A stretch of DNA of 64,000 nucleotides, taken from contig NZ_CP030038.1 of the NCBI RefSeq assembly GCF_015291725.1, positions 4,081,001-4,145,000 on the forward strand. Reading direction: 5' to 3'. Under the pieces are notes generated by a model. It did not search any database, was not told the DNA's origin, and saw only the letters and a list, made by a program, of their open reading frames with translations. Shown here piece after piece: positions 24,144 through 33,051 of the stretch. The DNA comes from Bradyrhizobium sp. CCBAU 51765 (lineage in GTDB: Bacteria; Pseudomonadota; Alphaproteobacteria; Rhizobiales; Xanthobacteraceae). The translations under genes were made by a program, and so were the position numbers. Within the stretch, counting starts at the first letter, position 1. Each line of letters opens with the position of its first letter.

Positions 24144-24584
24144 TTACTTCAGCCCCAGCCGGCGCTCGACCCAGCCCAGCACGAACAGCACGAGCAACGT
24201 CACCGCGATGGCTGCTCCGACGAGCAGCCAGGCTCCCAGCGCGCAGGCAATGCCGAGGCCGGCCGCGATCCAGACCGTTGCGGCCGTGGTGAGGCCGTGG
24301 ACCGTCTTCGCCTTGGCGTCGTGCAGGATGACGCCGGCCCCGATGAAGCCGACGCCGGTCAACACGCCGGCAACGACGCCCTGAATGACCCTGGAGATCG
24401 CATCCGGGTGGTCGCGCAGGTTCTGGAACTCGATCACGGAGATCGAAACCAGCGCGGAGCCGAGAGCCACCAGCGCCAGGGTTCGCATTCCCACCGGCTT
24501 GTCGTTCATGTCGCGATCGATGCCGATCAGCAGCCCTGTTCCGGCCGCGACGAGAAGCCTCAGGACATCATCCAGCTCGTTCAT
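24144..24584 (-). CDS. MgtC/SapB-family membrane protein
   Basis: A 146-residue protein with the family's two signatures, KPVGMRTLALVALGSALV (about residues 29-46) and GVGFIGAGVILHDAKAKTVHG (about 76-96), followed by LTTAATVWIAAGLGIACALG. Four to five membrane helices are expected. It lacks the C-terminal ACT-like domain of virulence MgtC proteins, so it is of the short SapB type. Relatives aid growth in low magnesium or acid by acting on membrane potential. It is transcribed alone or after the SPOR gene. Confidence 0.85.
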   Translation of the reverse strand: MNELDDVLRLLVAAGTGLLIGIDRDMNDKPVGMRTLALVALGSALVSISVIEFQNLRDHPDAISRVIQGVVAGVLTGVGFIGAGVILHDAKAKTVHGLTTAATVWIAAGLGIACALGAWLLVGAAIAVTLLVLFVLGWVERRLGLK

Positions 24585-24719
24585 CGAAACCCACGAGTTC
24601 GGAAACGGACCGACATTTGGATTGCGGCGGACATGACTGCAAGCTTGCTGCGAAAGAGCGGCTCACGTCCAAGCGGCCGTTGGTCGCATGCCCGCAGCTT
24701 CCGTTCGGGGCGGAGGCGT

Positions 24720-26126
24720 TTACCGCCTGAAGAACGACGACAGCGTCGATCCCGCTGACGTCGATGCTGCCTCCGGTTTCGCCGGCGCCGGCGCGGGCTG
24801 CGCCGCGGGAGCGGGCGCGGGCTCCTCGCGCTTCGATCGTTTCGAGGAGTAGTTGCGGCGGCGCTGCGGCTTCTCGGGCTTTGCGCTCGGCGCCGCTTCG
24901 GCTTGCGGCACCGCGTCCTGATTCTTCTCCGGGCTCTTCTCTTGAACCCTGTCCTGGGCCTTCTCTTGCGCTTTATCTTGGCCCTTTTCCTGGCCCTTCT
25001 CTTGTCCCTTCTCCTGGCCGCCACGCATCGACAGGCGCTGACCGTCGAACACGGTGGTCTCGCAGGGACGGTCGTTCTCGGCGAGGCTCGCGCAGAATTT
25101 TGCGGCGACGGCGGCGTTGACCAGTGGGCCGGCCCCCAAGCGGAGCTGCATGCCGAGGCCGGTGGTGCCTTCCTTGATCATGATAATCGGCCGCAGCGCT
25201 GCGATCTCCGGATGGGACTTGGTCAGGCCGCGCCAGAGCGCGCGCAGGCCATCGATCGAGTTGGCGCCGCCGAGATCGATCGCAAAACGCGTCTGCTGAA
25301 CCGCGATCGCAGGGGATTCGTTCTCGGCTGCTTCCGGCGGCCTTGCCGCTGCCGCGACGACCTCGGCGGGGGCGGGCGCCGGCTCGGCTTTTTTCTCGGC
25401 AGACTTCTCGGCAGACTCCGGTTGAACCAGTTTCGACACGGACGGATCCGGCGGCGCCATGAGTGACTTCGACGGCACCAGCGGAATGGCCGGCAGCGCC
25501 GAATTCATTGCCGGAGTCTGTTGCACGAGCGAGGCGGCGGCCGCGGTCTGCGGCGGTGGGCTCGGCGGCTCCTTCAGCGATTCCTTCGGAGCGTCCTTCT
25601 GAGAATCCTTCTGAGAATCCTTGGCGGCTTCGGTGCGCGGCTTGTCGTTCGCCGGAGTTGGACTAGAGGCGACCGGCGCGACGCTGGGAGCTGCGGGCGC
25701 CGGGTCCTGCGGCTTCGCGACCTGCTGCGGCATGGCGGTCTGCTTCGCAATGGCGCCGGTGACGGAATCGAGCCCTTGCTCCAGCACGGTGACGCGCGAA
25801 TAGAGCCGGTCGCGATCGGTGTTCAGCGTCTCGACGGCGGCGGCGAGGCGGCGGGCCTCGTTCTGGCTCTCCCTGGTCAGCATCTGGAGCCGGTCGGCCT
25901 GGCGCGCGAGATCGGCGGCAGCAGCGTGGTCGCGCCGCCAGCCGAACTGGGCCTGGTTGGCCATCACCGCGATGACGACCGCGCCCACGGCCGCTACGCC
26001 CCACGAGCCCAGCCGCCACATCATGCGACGGTCGAACGCGCTTTCCTCCGCCAAAAGTCCGGAGAACAGCCCGCCGGTCTCCTTGGTGCCGAAGGCATCC
26101 GCCAGTCGGTCGGAATCCTTTGCCAT
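24720..26126 (-). CDS. Membrane-anchored SPOR-like protein with tandem repeats
   Basis: A 468-residue protein. Its cytoplasmic N-terminus is followed by one membrane helix (about residues 38-55, WGVAAVGAVVIAVMANQ) and a coiled coil (about 65-120). A long Pro/Ala/Lys/Glu-rich linker includes the repeat KDSQKDSQKDAPKES. Residues about 280-370 (RFAIDLGGANSIDGLRALWRG, PLVNAAVAAKFCASL, TVFDGQRLSM) form a SPOR-like domain that would bind denuded glycan at division sites. A low-complexity tail follows in which GQEK is repeated (GQEKGQEKGQEKGQDKAQEK). It diverges from glmU. An envelope or division role is inferred from the domain only. Confidence 0.6.
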   Translation of the reverse strand: MAKDSDRLADAFGTKETGGLFSGLLAEESAFDRRMMWRLGSWGVAAVGAVVIAVMANQAQFGWRRDHAAAADLARQADRLQMLTRESQNEARRLAAAVETLNTDRDRLYSRVTVLEQGLDSVTGAIAKQTAMPQQVAKPQDPAPAAPSVAPVASSPTPANDKPRTEAAKDSQKDSQKDAPKESLKEPPSPPPQTAAAASLVQQTPAMNSALPAIPLVPSKSLMAPPDPSVSKLVQPESAEKSAEKKAEPAPAPAEVVAAAARPPEAAENESPAIAVQQTRFAIDLGGANSIDGLRALWRGLTKSHPEIAALRPIIMIKEGTTGLGMQLRLGAGPLVNAAVAAKFCASLAENDRPCETTVFDGQRLSMRGGQEKGQEKGQEKGQDKAQEKAQDRVQEKSPEKNQDAVPQAEAAPSAKPEKPQRRRNYSSKRSKREEPAPAPAAQPAPAPAKPEAASTSAGSTLSSFFRR

Positions 26127-26302
26127 GTACGTTAAGTGCCCAGCCCCGGTCCGGGCTTCCCCGAATCAATCAGGGAACATTAACAGGAAAAGCGCCTCGC
26201 ACTTGAATTCCTGGCGTTTGCGGGGGTAGCAAGGCGATAGCCTTCCGAGGGCGCTCGCTGCCCGTTGCGCCAATTGATTCGGCCATAGCTGTCAGGATTT
26301 CG

Positions 26303-27658
26303 ATGACCGCCCGTTCCAGCCTCACGATCGTGCTCGCCGCCGGTGAAGGCACGCGCATGCGATCGAGCCTGCCGAAGGTGCTGCATCCCGTGGCTTCGCA
26401 GACGCTGCTCGCCCACGTGCTCGCCGCCGCACCGAAGGGAGCCGGCACCTCGCTCGCGGTCGTGATCGGCCCCGATCACCAGGCGGTCGCGGATGAAGCG
26501 AAGCGCATCCGCCCCGACGTGCTCATCTTCGTGCAGAACGAACGCCTCGGCACCGCGCACGCGGTGCTGGCGGCGCGCGAAGCGATCGCGCGCGGCGTTG
26601 ACGATCTCCTCATCGCCTTCGGCGACACGCCGCTGATCTCGGCCGAGACCTTTGCGCGGCTGCGCGCGCCGCTCGCCGGCGGCGCCGCGCTCGCCGCGCT
26701 CGGGTTTCGCGCCGCCGATCCGACCGGCTACGGCCGCTTCATCGTCGAGGGCGGCCGCCTGGTCGCGATCCGCGAACAGGCCGACGCCAGTGCGGATGAG
26801 CTCAGGATCGATCTGTGCAACGCCGGCGTGATGGCGATCGACGGCCGCCGCGCGCTCGACATCCTCGGGCAAATCGGCAATGCGAATTCCAAGGGCGAAT
26901 ATTATCTGACGGACGCAGTCGAAATCGTCCGCGAAAAGGGATGGGAGTCCGTCGTGATCGAGACCAGCGAGGACGAGGTGCGCGGCATCAACACCAAGGC
27001 GCAGCTCGCCGAAGCGGAAGGCGTGATCCAGGCGCGCTTGCGCAAGGCAGCGATGGAGGCCGGCGTCACACTGATCGCGCCGGAGACGGTTTATCTCTCC
27101 GCGGACACCGTGTTCGGCAAGGACGTGACCATCGAGCCGTTCGTGGTGATCGGCCCCGGTGTGTCGATCGCGGACGGCACCGTGATCCATTCCTTCTCGC
27201 ATATCGTCGAGACCACGCTTGGCAAGAACGTCTCGATCGGCCCCTATGCGCGGCTTCGTCCCGGCACCTCGCTCGGCGACGGCGCACGCATCGGCAATTT
27301 CGTGGAGACCAAGGCGGCGACGCTGGAGGCTGGCGTCAAGGTCAACCATCTTTCCTACATCGGCGATGCCACCGTCGGCGCCAACTCCAACATCGGTGCC
27401 GGCACCATCACCTGCAACTACGACGGCTTCAAGAAGCACAAGACGGTGATCGGGCAGGGCGCATTCGTCGGCACCAACTCTTCGCTGGTCGCGCCGGTGA
27501 CGATCGGCAAGGGCGCCTATATCGGTTCCGGCTCGGTGATCACGAAGGATGTACCCGACGACGCGATGGCGCTGGAGCGCAGCCAGCAGGTCATCAGGGA
27601 AGGCGGCGCGGCGCGCTATCGCGAGCTGAAGACGGGCGGCAAGAAGCCGGAGAAGTAA
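26303..27658 (+). CDS. glmU: Bifunctional GlmU (UDP-GlcNAc synthesis)
   Basis: A 451-residue protein. The N-terminal uridylyltransferase has the nucleotide motif LAAGEGTRMRSSLPKVLHPV (residues 10-29). The C-terminal left-handed beta-helix acetyltransferase shows hexapeptide repeats and NYDGFKKHKTVIGQGAFVGTNSS. It acetylates glucosamine-1-phosphate and then forms UDP-N-acetylglucosamine for peptidoglycan and lipid A. Length and both active-site regions are complete. glmS, which supplies the pathway upstream, lies 570 bases downstream in the same direction, separated by a repeat and a small reverse ORF. Confidence 0.97.
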   Translation: MTARSSLTIVLAAGEGTRMRSSLPKVLHPVASQTLLAHVLAAAPKGAGTSLAVVIGPDHQAVADEAKRIRPDVLIFVQNERLGTAHAVLAAREAIARGVDDLLIAFGDTPLISAETFARLRAPLAGGAALAALGFRAADPTGYGRFIVEGGRLVAIREQADASADELRIDLCNAGVMAIDGRRALDILGQIGNANSKGEYYLTDAVEIVREKGWESVVIETSEDEVRGINTKAQLAEAEGVIQARLRKAAMEAGVTLIAPETVYLSADTVFGKDVTIEPFVVIGPGVSIADGTVIHSFSHIVETTLGKNVSIGPYARLRPGTSLGDGARIGNFVETKAATLEAGVKVNHLSYIGDATVGANSNIGAGTITCNYDGFKKHKTVIGQGAFVGTNSSLVAPVTIGKGAYIGSGSVITKDVPDDAMALERSQQVIREGGAARYRELKTGGKKPEK

Positions 27659-27675
27659 GCGGCCGCTATTCTATT

Positions 27676-27780
27676 GGGCCCGCTGGAAGCGGGCGTCTCG
27701 AAGGATGGCCGCGGGCTAGATGCGGGCCTTCATGGTTCGAGACGCACTTCGCGCTCCTCACCATGAGGGTCTCCTTCCGC
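27676..27780. repeat. Dispersed palindromic repeat after glmU
   Basis: GCCCGC/GCGGGC around 27679-27694 forms a small hairpin. GCGTCTCGAA at 27693-27702 is mirrored by TTCGAGACGC at 27736-27745, followed by CTTCGCGCTCCTCACCATGA. This block resembles a multicopy intergenic element of Bradyrhizobium-type genomes; copy number was not checked. Confidence 0.55.
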
Positions 27781-27787
27781 TGCGGCG

Positions 27788-28006
27788 CTATTCGTCGTCG
27801 GCGAATTCGGAGAATATGGCGCGGGTCAGGCGCCAGCCGCGCGGCTTGGCGCGCTTCACCGGCTCGCCTTGCGAATGCTTGACGAAGACAGGCTTGCTTT
27901 CCTTGCCGCGCTGGGGAGGCGGCCAATGCGCGAGGTGCGTGCCCGTGGTCTCGCTGGCGCGGACGGACATCGATGACAGGCCTTTGCGGTCGGACGAGCC
28001 CTTCAT
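27788..28006 (-). CDS. Small basic hypothetical protein
   Basis: The ATG at 28006 lies 10 bases after GGGAG. The 72-residue product is rich in Lys/Arg/Ser (KGSSDRKGLSSMSVRASETT, PPQRGKESKPVFVKHS) with an acidic end (IFSEFADDE), probably disordered. It lies reversed between glmU and glmS. The acceptable ribosome site and codon pattern favour a real gene, but its product has no recognised relative. Confidence 0.45.
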   Translation of the reverse strand: MKGSSDRKGLSSMSVRASETTGTHLAHWPPPQRGKESKPVFVKHSQGEPVKRAKPRGWRLTRAIFSEFADDE

Positions 28007-28226
28007 GACCTTGTGTCTCCCGGGTCAATCGTTGGTCAAATCTGTTGACAACAAGTTAAGGCGCGCGGTTTAAGGCCGGCCAATTCGACGCAGGCGAAGC
28101 GCAGGGCGTACGGTGTGCTGTCTCAATCGGCAATAATTATTGAGTATCTGGTTCGCGGGGAACTTCGCTAAAAACTGAGCGCGTCGTTTAGGCGATTTTT
28201 CGACGATTTGGGGGATAGTGATCCGC

Positions 28227-30053
28227 ATGTGCGGGATTGTCGGCATTCTCGGGCGCGAGCCGGTTGCAGAGCAATTGGTGGATTCGCTCAAACGTCTTGA
28301 ATATCGCGGCTATGATTCCGCGGGCGTCGCCACGCTGGAAGGTGCGCACCTGGAGCGCCGCCGCGCCGAGGGCAAGCTGAAGAATTTGGAGAAGCGGCTC
28401 GAAGCCGAGCCTCTGAAGGGCACCACCGGGATCGGCCACACGCGCTGGGCCACCCACGGCAGGCCGACCGTCAACAATGCCCATCCGCACGCGACTGAGC
28501 GCGTCGCTGTCGTTCACAACGGCATCATCGAGAATTTCCGCGAGCTGCGCGAGGAGCTCGAGAAGAACGGCACGGTGTTCCACACCGAGACCGACACCGA
28601 GATCGTACTGCATCTCGTCGACGATCTGCTCGCACGCGGCAACAAGCCGGTCGAAGCCGTCAAGCTGACGCTGGCGCGGCTGCGCGGCGCCTTCGCGCTC
28701 GGTTTCATCTTCTCCGGCGACAACGACCTCATGATCGGGGCCCGCAACGGACCGCCGCTGGCGATCGGTTACGGCGACGGCGAGATGTATCTCGGCTCCG
28801 ACGCCATCGCGCTCGGCCCGTTCACCGACACGATCAGCTATCTCGAAGATGGCGACTGGGTGGTGCTGACCCGCAAGAGCGCGACGATCTTCGACAAGGA
28901 CGGCTACACCGTCCAGCGCGACAAGATCAGGCACGCCGCCTCGACCTCGCTGGTCGACAAGGCCAATTACCGCCACTTCATGGCAAAGGAGATCCACGAG
29001 CAGCCGGAAGTGGTCGGCCACACGCTGGCGCGCTACGTCGACATGGCGACCGAGCGCGTCGCGCTGCCGGTCAAGCTCCCGTTCGACCTCAAGACCATCC
29101 AGCGCATCAACATCACGGCGTGCGGCACCGCGAGCTATGCCGGCTTCGTCGCGAAGTACTGGTTCGAGCGCTTTGCGCGCGTGCCGGTCGAGGTCGATGT
29201 CGCCTCCGAATTCCGCTACCGCGAGGCGCCGTTGCGCAAGGGCGATCTCGCCATCTTCATCTCGCAGTCCGGCGAGACCGCCGACACCCTGGCCGCGCTG
29301 CGCTATGCCAAGGCGCAAGGCGTGCACACGGTTGCCGTCGTCAACGTGCCGACGTCTACGATCGCGCGCGAGAGCGAGACCGTGCTGCAAACGCTGGCGG
29401 GACCGGAGATCGGCGTCGCCTCGACCAAGGCTTTCACCTGCCAGCTCATGGTGCTGGCAAACCTTGCGATCGCAGCCGGCAAGGCGAGAGGCGAATTGTC
29501 CGACGAGGACGAGACCAGGCTGGTCCATGGCCTCGTCGAGGTCCCGCGCCTGATGGCAGACGCGCTCACCACCGAGCCCCAGATCGAGAAGCTCGCGCAC
29601 CGGATCGCCAAGTCGCGCGACGTGCTCTATCTCGGCCGCGGCACCAGCTTTCCGCTGGCGCTCGAAGGCGCGCTGAAGCTGAAGGAGATCTCCTACATCC
29701 ACGCCGAAGGCTATGCCGCCGGCGAGCTCAAGCACGGGCCGATCGCGCTGATCGACGAGACCATGCCGGTCGTGGTCATCGCGCCCCACGACAGGGTGTT
29801 CGAGAAGACGGTCTCCAACATGCAGGAGGTCGCCGCGCGCGGCGGCAACATCATCCTGATGACGGACGCCAAGGGTGCCGCGGAGGCGACCGTCGAGTCC
29901 CTCGTCACCATCGTCATGCCTGACATGGCGGCGGCTTTCACGCCGATGGTCTACGCCGTCCCCGTGCAGCTGCTTGCCTATCACACGGCTGTCGTCATGG
30001 GTACCGACGTCGACCAGCCGCGCAACCTCGCCAAATCGGTGACCGTGGAATAG
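28227..30053 (+). CDS. glmS: Glucosamine-fructose-6-phosphate aminotransferase GlmS
   Basis: The start is ATG 28227, giving MCGIVGILG. Removal of Met exposes the catalytic Cys1 of the N-terminal glutaminase; a GTG nine bases upstream would bury it. Residues about 290-600 are two SIS sugar-isomerase domains (FISQSGETADTLAAL, LGRGTSFPLALEGALKLKE), and the C-terminus ends DQPRNLAKSVTVE as in the family. It makes glucosamine-6-phosphate from fructose-6-phosphate and glutamine. No glmS ribozyme is present in the leader, as expected for this group. Confidence 0.97.
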   Translation: MCGIVGILGREPVAEQLVDSLKRLEYRGYDSAGVATLEGAHLERRRAEGKLKNLEKRLEAEPLKGTTGIGHTRWATHGRPTVNNAHPHATERVAVVHNGIIENFRELREELEKNGTVFHTETDTEIVLHLVDDLLARGNKPVEAVKLTLARLRGAFALGFIFSGDNDLMIGARNGPPLAIGYGDGEMYLGSDAIALGPFTDTISYLEDGDWVVLTRKSATIFDKDGYTVQRDKIRHAASTSLVDKANYRHFMAKEIHEQPEVVGHTLARYVDMATERVALPVKLPFDLKTIQRINITACGTASYAGFVAKYWFERFARVPVEVDVASEFRYREAPLRKGDLAIFISQSGETADTLAALRYAKAQGVHTVAVVNVPTSTIARESETVLQTLAGPEIGVASTKAFTCQLMVLANLAIAAGKARGELSDEDETRLVHGLVEVPRLMADALTTEPQIEKLAHRIAKSRDVLYLGRGTSFPLALEGALKLKEISYIHAEGYAAGELKHGPIALIDETMPVVVIAPHDRVFEKTVSNMQEVAARGGNIILMTDAKGAAEATVESLVTIVMPDMAAAFTPMVYAVPVQLLAYHTAVVMGTDVDQPRNLAKSVTVE

Positions 30054-30067
30054 GCAAAACGGACATC

Positions 30068-30132
30068 GGTCGGTCGCTTCGTGGTCTTCCAAAACCTGCT
30101 AGAAGACCCTAGCTTGTTGCTAGCGACCGACC
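30068..30132 (+). other. Nested inverted repeats between glmS and the DUF502 gene
   Basis: GGTCGGTCGCT (30068-30078) pairs perfectly with AGCGACCGACC (30122-30132). Inside it GGTCTTC (30083-30089) pairs with GAAGACC (30102-30108), and CTAGC with GCTAG (30109-30123, an alternative to the outer stem). The element ends 10 bases before ATG 30143. It may be a structured leader, an mRNA-end hairpin or a small repeat; no U-run follows. Confidence 0.45.
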
Positions 30133-30142
30133 TGGAACCCGA

Positions 30143-30913
30143 ATGACCCCCCGCGACGACGCGCCTGCGCCTGTTGATCCCGTCCCGGAACCGCATACCG
30201 GCCTGATGGGCCGCTTCCGCAATTATTTCCTGACCGGCCTCGTCGTGACCGGGCCGATCGCGATCACGCTGTATCTGGTCTGGTGGTTCGTTACCTGGGT
30301 CGACGGCGTGGTGCGGCCCTTCGTGCCGCTGGCCTACCGGCCTGAAACCTATCTGCCCTACGTCATTCCCGGCTGGGGACTGGTCGTCGCATTCTTCACG
30401 CTGACGCTGGTCGGCTTCCTGGCGGCCAATCTGATCGGCCGGACGCTGGTCGATGTCGGCGAGACCTTGCTGGGCCGGATCCCGGCGGTGCGCGCCATCT
30501 ATCGCGGCCTGAAGCAGGTGTTCGAGACGCTGTTCTCGGGCAAGGGCTCGAGCTTCCGCAAAGTCGGCCTCGTCGAGTTTCCCTCGCCGGGCATGTGGTC
30601 GATCGTGCTGATCTCGCAATCGCCGAACGAGGATATCGCGCGCAGCCTGCCGGGCCAGGAGGAGCACGTCTCGGTGTTCCTGCCGTGCTCGCCGAACCCG
30701 ACCACCGGCTTCTTCTTCTATGTCCCGAAGAGCAAGATCATCGAGGTCGATCTCACCGCCGAGGATGCCGCGACCCTGATCATGTCGGCCGGCGTAGTGC
30801 AGCCGGGCTCGGCCCCCGATCCGAAGAAGGCGGCCGCGCTTGCCGGCGTGGCGAATGCCGCGCGTATCGCCAATGCCTCCAAGCTCCAGCCCGAACCTGC
30901 GAAGGCGGAGTAG
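30143..30913 (+). CDS. DUF502 membrane protein
   Basis: A 256-residue protein with two membrane helices (YFLTGLVVTGPIAITLYLVWWFV, about 28-50; PGWGLVVAFFTLTLVGFLAANLIG, about 76-99). These are followed by IPAVRAIYRGLKQVFETLFSG and a conserved cytosolic domain with SVFLPCSPNPTTGFFFYVPK. This pattern is typical of DUF502 proteins, whose function is unknown although they are widespread. It starts 90 bases after glmS and may be cotranscribed with it. Confidence 0.9.
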   Translation: MTPRDDAPAPVDPVPEPHTGLMGRFRNYFLTGLVVTGPIAITLYLVWWFVTWVDGVVRPFVPLAYRPETYLPYVIPGWGLVVAFFTLTLVGFLAANLIGRTLVDVGETLLGRIPAVRAIYRGLKQVFETLFSGKGSSFRKVGLVEFPSPGMWSIVLISQSPNEDIARSLPGQEEHVSVFLPCSPNPTTGFFFYVPKSKIIEVDLTAEDAATLIMSAGVVQPGSAPDPKKAAALAGVANAARIANASKLQPEPAKAE

Positions 30914-31018
30914 GGCCATTCCGTCGCGGGATGGCCGCGTTCACGCAGGCGTTTTCGTCCTCTGCTATTCTCTGGTTGAACCCGAGCCTGTCGCCCGGAA
31001 TTCGATCTGGAGTGCACG

Positions 31019-31888
31019 ATGTCCGAAATGACGTCAAAGACCATTGCGATCCTCGCTCCCGGTGCCATGGGCAGCGCCGTGGCCCGCCGTCTCAGCGAGA
31101 ACGGAGCGCGCGTGCTGACGTCGCTGAAGGGACGGAGCGAGGCGACCTTGAAGCGGGCCGTGGACGCCGGCATGGTCGGCGCCGAGGACGAGGCGATCGC
31201 CGGGGCCGATATCATCCTCTCGATCGTGCCGCCGGGCGAAGCCGTCGCGCTGGCCGAGCGCCTGGCGTCGCTGATCGTCCGGCGCGCAAAGAAGCCTGTT
31301 GTCGTCGACTGCAACGCCGTCAATGTCGATACGGTGCAAAGGATCGAGGAGATCATCGGCTCGGCGCAGGCGCCGTTCGTTGATGCCGGCATCATCGGCT
31401 TCCCGCCGCAGCCCGGCGGCAAGGGCCCGGCCTTCTACATGTCCGGCGAGCACGCCAAGGACGTCTCCGTGCTGAAGGACCTCGGCCTCGACGTGCGGAT
31501 CGTCGAAGGCCCGGTGGGCGCGGCCTCTGCGCTCAAGATGTCCTACGCCGGTATCGTCAAGGGCCTCGCCGGCATCGGCTCGGCCATGGTGATTGCGGCC
31601 ACGAAGGCCGGCGCGGCCGATGCGCTCCGCGACGAGCTCGCGCTGAGCCAGCCGGCGATCCTGGCGCGGCTCGAGGTCGCGCTGCCCGACATGATCCCGA
31701 AAGCGTATCGCTGGGTCGCGGAGATGCGGGAGATTTCCGGATTCCTCGGGCCCGATCACCCGGCCAGCCAGATCTATGAGGGCTTTGCGCGCTGGTTCGA
31801 GCATCTCGCGGGGGATGCGAAAGCTGAGGCGGTGGATGCGGAGCTGATGAAGGCCTTCGCGGCGAGCATCGCGCAGAAGAAGACCTAG
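31019..31888 (+). CDS. NAD(P)-dependent oxidoreductase (beta-hydroxyacid dehydrogenase-like, DUF1932)
   Basis: A 289-residue protein with a GGAG ribosome site 5 bases before ATG 31019. The N-terminal Rossmann fold has IAILAPGAMGSAVARRLSE (a GxGxxG variant, APGAMG). DCNAVNVDTVQRIEEII and FVDAGIIGFPPQPGGKG follow. The C-terminal helical half with LKMSYAGIVKGLAG keeps the lysine used for catalysis in 6-phosphogluconate-dehydrogenase relatives and fits the DUF1932 domain. The substrate cannot be told from sequence. It is followed by a large palindromic repeat, so it is probably a single-gene unit. Confidence 0.8.
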   Translation: MSEMTSKTIAILAPGAMGSAVARRLSENGARVLTSLKGRSEATLKRAVDAGMVGAEDEAIAGADIILSIVPPGEAVALAERLASLIVRRAKKPVVVDCNAVNVDTVQRIEEIIGSAQAPFVDAGIIGFPPQPGGKGPAFYMSGEHAKDVSVLKDLGLDVRIVEGPVGAASALKMSYAGIVKGLAGIGSAMVIAATKAGAADALRDELALSQPAILARLEVALPDMIPKAYRWVAEMREISGFLGPDHPASQIYEGFARWFEHLAGDAKAEAVDAELMKAFAASIAQKKT

Positions 31889-31978
31889 TCGTCAGGAACT
31901 GCGGAAGCCGACTCCAGAAAGCCCTGGACGTCCCGGTCGCGTTTCAAGCGTACAACGTGTGCCGAACTCCATCCACAT

Positions 31979-32058
31979 CGTCATTGCGAGCGAAGCGAAG
32001 CAATCCAGGATCTTCCCGTGGAGGGACTCTGGATTGCTTCGCTTCGCTCGCAATGACG
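31979..32058. repeat. 30-bp perfect inverted repeat (REP-like element)
   Basis: Bases 31979-32008 (starting CGTCATTGCGAGCGAAGCGA) are the exact reverse complement of 32029-32058, with a 20-base centre that itself contains TCCC/GGGA. The CGTCATTGCGAGCGAAGCGA core is a familiar multicopy palindrome in rhizobial genomes. It can form a 30-bp stem in RNA or a cruciform. Confidence 0.85.
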
Positions 32059-32121
32059 GGGAGGAGACGGCGCGAGGCCCCTCTGTTACTATTCTGCGGA
32101 AGCAGGCGCATGGGAGTTCGA

Positions 32122-33051
32122 ATGAGAGTGCTTGTGATCGGCGCGGGCGCGCTTGGCGGGTATTACGGAGCTTGCCTCGTCCGGGCAGGCCGCGACGTGA
32201 CCTTCCTGGTGCGCGAGAAGCGGGCCGAGCAATTGCGGCGGAATGGATTGCAGGTCGTGAGCCCGCACGGCAACTTCGCGGTGCAGCCGAAGCTTCTTGC
32301 GGCTGACGACCTCAAGGAGGCGTTCGACATCGTGCTCGTCGGCGTGAAGGCCTACTCGCTCGGCGACGCGATGGGCCAGTTTGCGCCCGCCGTCGGCCCC
32401 GACACGATGATCCTGCCGATCCTGAACGGGTTGAAACATATCGACGCTCTCATCGGCAGGTTCGGCGCTGCTCGCGTCCTCGGCGGGCTCGCGAATGTCA
32501 GTGCCGGGCTCGATGCGGAGGGCCGGGTCGTTCAGTTCATGGCCAACCAGACGATCGTTTTCGGCGAGATCGAGGGGACGCTGAGCGAACGTGCACTCGC
32601 AGTGGAGACACTGCTCCAGGTCCCCGGCATCGACGTGCGTGCCAGCGAAGCGATCATGCAGGACATGTGGGAGAAGTTCGTGCAGCTCTCGACGCTCGCC
32701 GGCATCACCTGCCTGATGCGCGCGAGCATCGGAGACATCCTGGCCGTCCCCAACGGGGAGCAGTCGATTTTCCGTCTGTTTGCGGAGTGCTGCGCTGTTG
32801 CGACAGCTTCAGGCTTTGAGCCACGCGCGCCGTTCATCGAGTTTGACCGCAAGCTGTTCACCACCCTGGATTCGCCGCTGAAGGCCTCGATGCTGCGCGA
32901 CATCGAGCGCGGCTCGATTACGGAGGCAGAGCACATCCTGGGCGATATGGCCAACCGCGCCCGTGTGCTCGGCATTGACACGCCGCTGCTGGATCTCGCC
33001 CGCGCGCATGTGGCGGCTTATGAGGTTGGGCGCCGAAGAGCGGCAGGCTAA
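32122..33051 (+). CDS. 2-dehydropantoate 2-reductase family protein (PanE/ApbA-like)
   Basis: The ATG at 32122 has GGGAG 5 bases upstream. The 309-residue product opens with MRVLVIGAGALGGYYGACLV, a dinucleotide-binding GxGxxG. It continues with DIVLVGVKAYSL, ILNGL and a C-terminal helical domain holding KFVQLSTLAGITCLMRASIGDI, the ApbA_C layout with its substrate-binding lysine. It would reduce ketopantoate to pantoate with NADPH, or a related 2-keto acid, since paralogs are common in rhizobia. Its stop overlaps the recG stop by 4 bases from the opposite strand. Confidence 0.85.
   Translation: MRVLVIGAGALGGYYGACLVRAGRDVTFLVREKRAEQLRRNGLQVVSPHGNFAVQPKLLAADDLKEAFDIVLVGVKAYSLGDAMGQFAPAVGPDTMILPILNGLKHIDALIGRFGAARVLGGLANVSAGLDAEGRVVQFMANQTIVFGEIEGTLSERALAVETLLQVPGIDVRASEAIMQDMWEKFVQLSTLAGITCLMRASIGDILAVPNGEQSIFRLFAECCAVATASGFEPRAPFIEFDRKLFTTLDSPLKASMLRDIERGSITEAEHILGDMANRARVLGIDTPLLDLARAHVAAYEVGRRRAAG

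Noticed and set aside
28029..28226. glmS ribozyme in the glmS leader
   Set aside because: The leader is short and lacks a ribozyme-like fold; this class is typical of Firmicutes.
28188..30092. 634-codon minus-strand open frame
   Set aside because: It is the antisense shadow of glmS.
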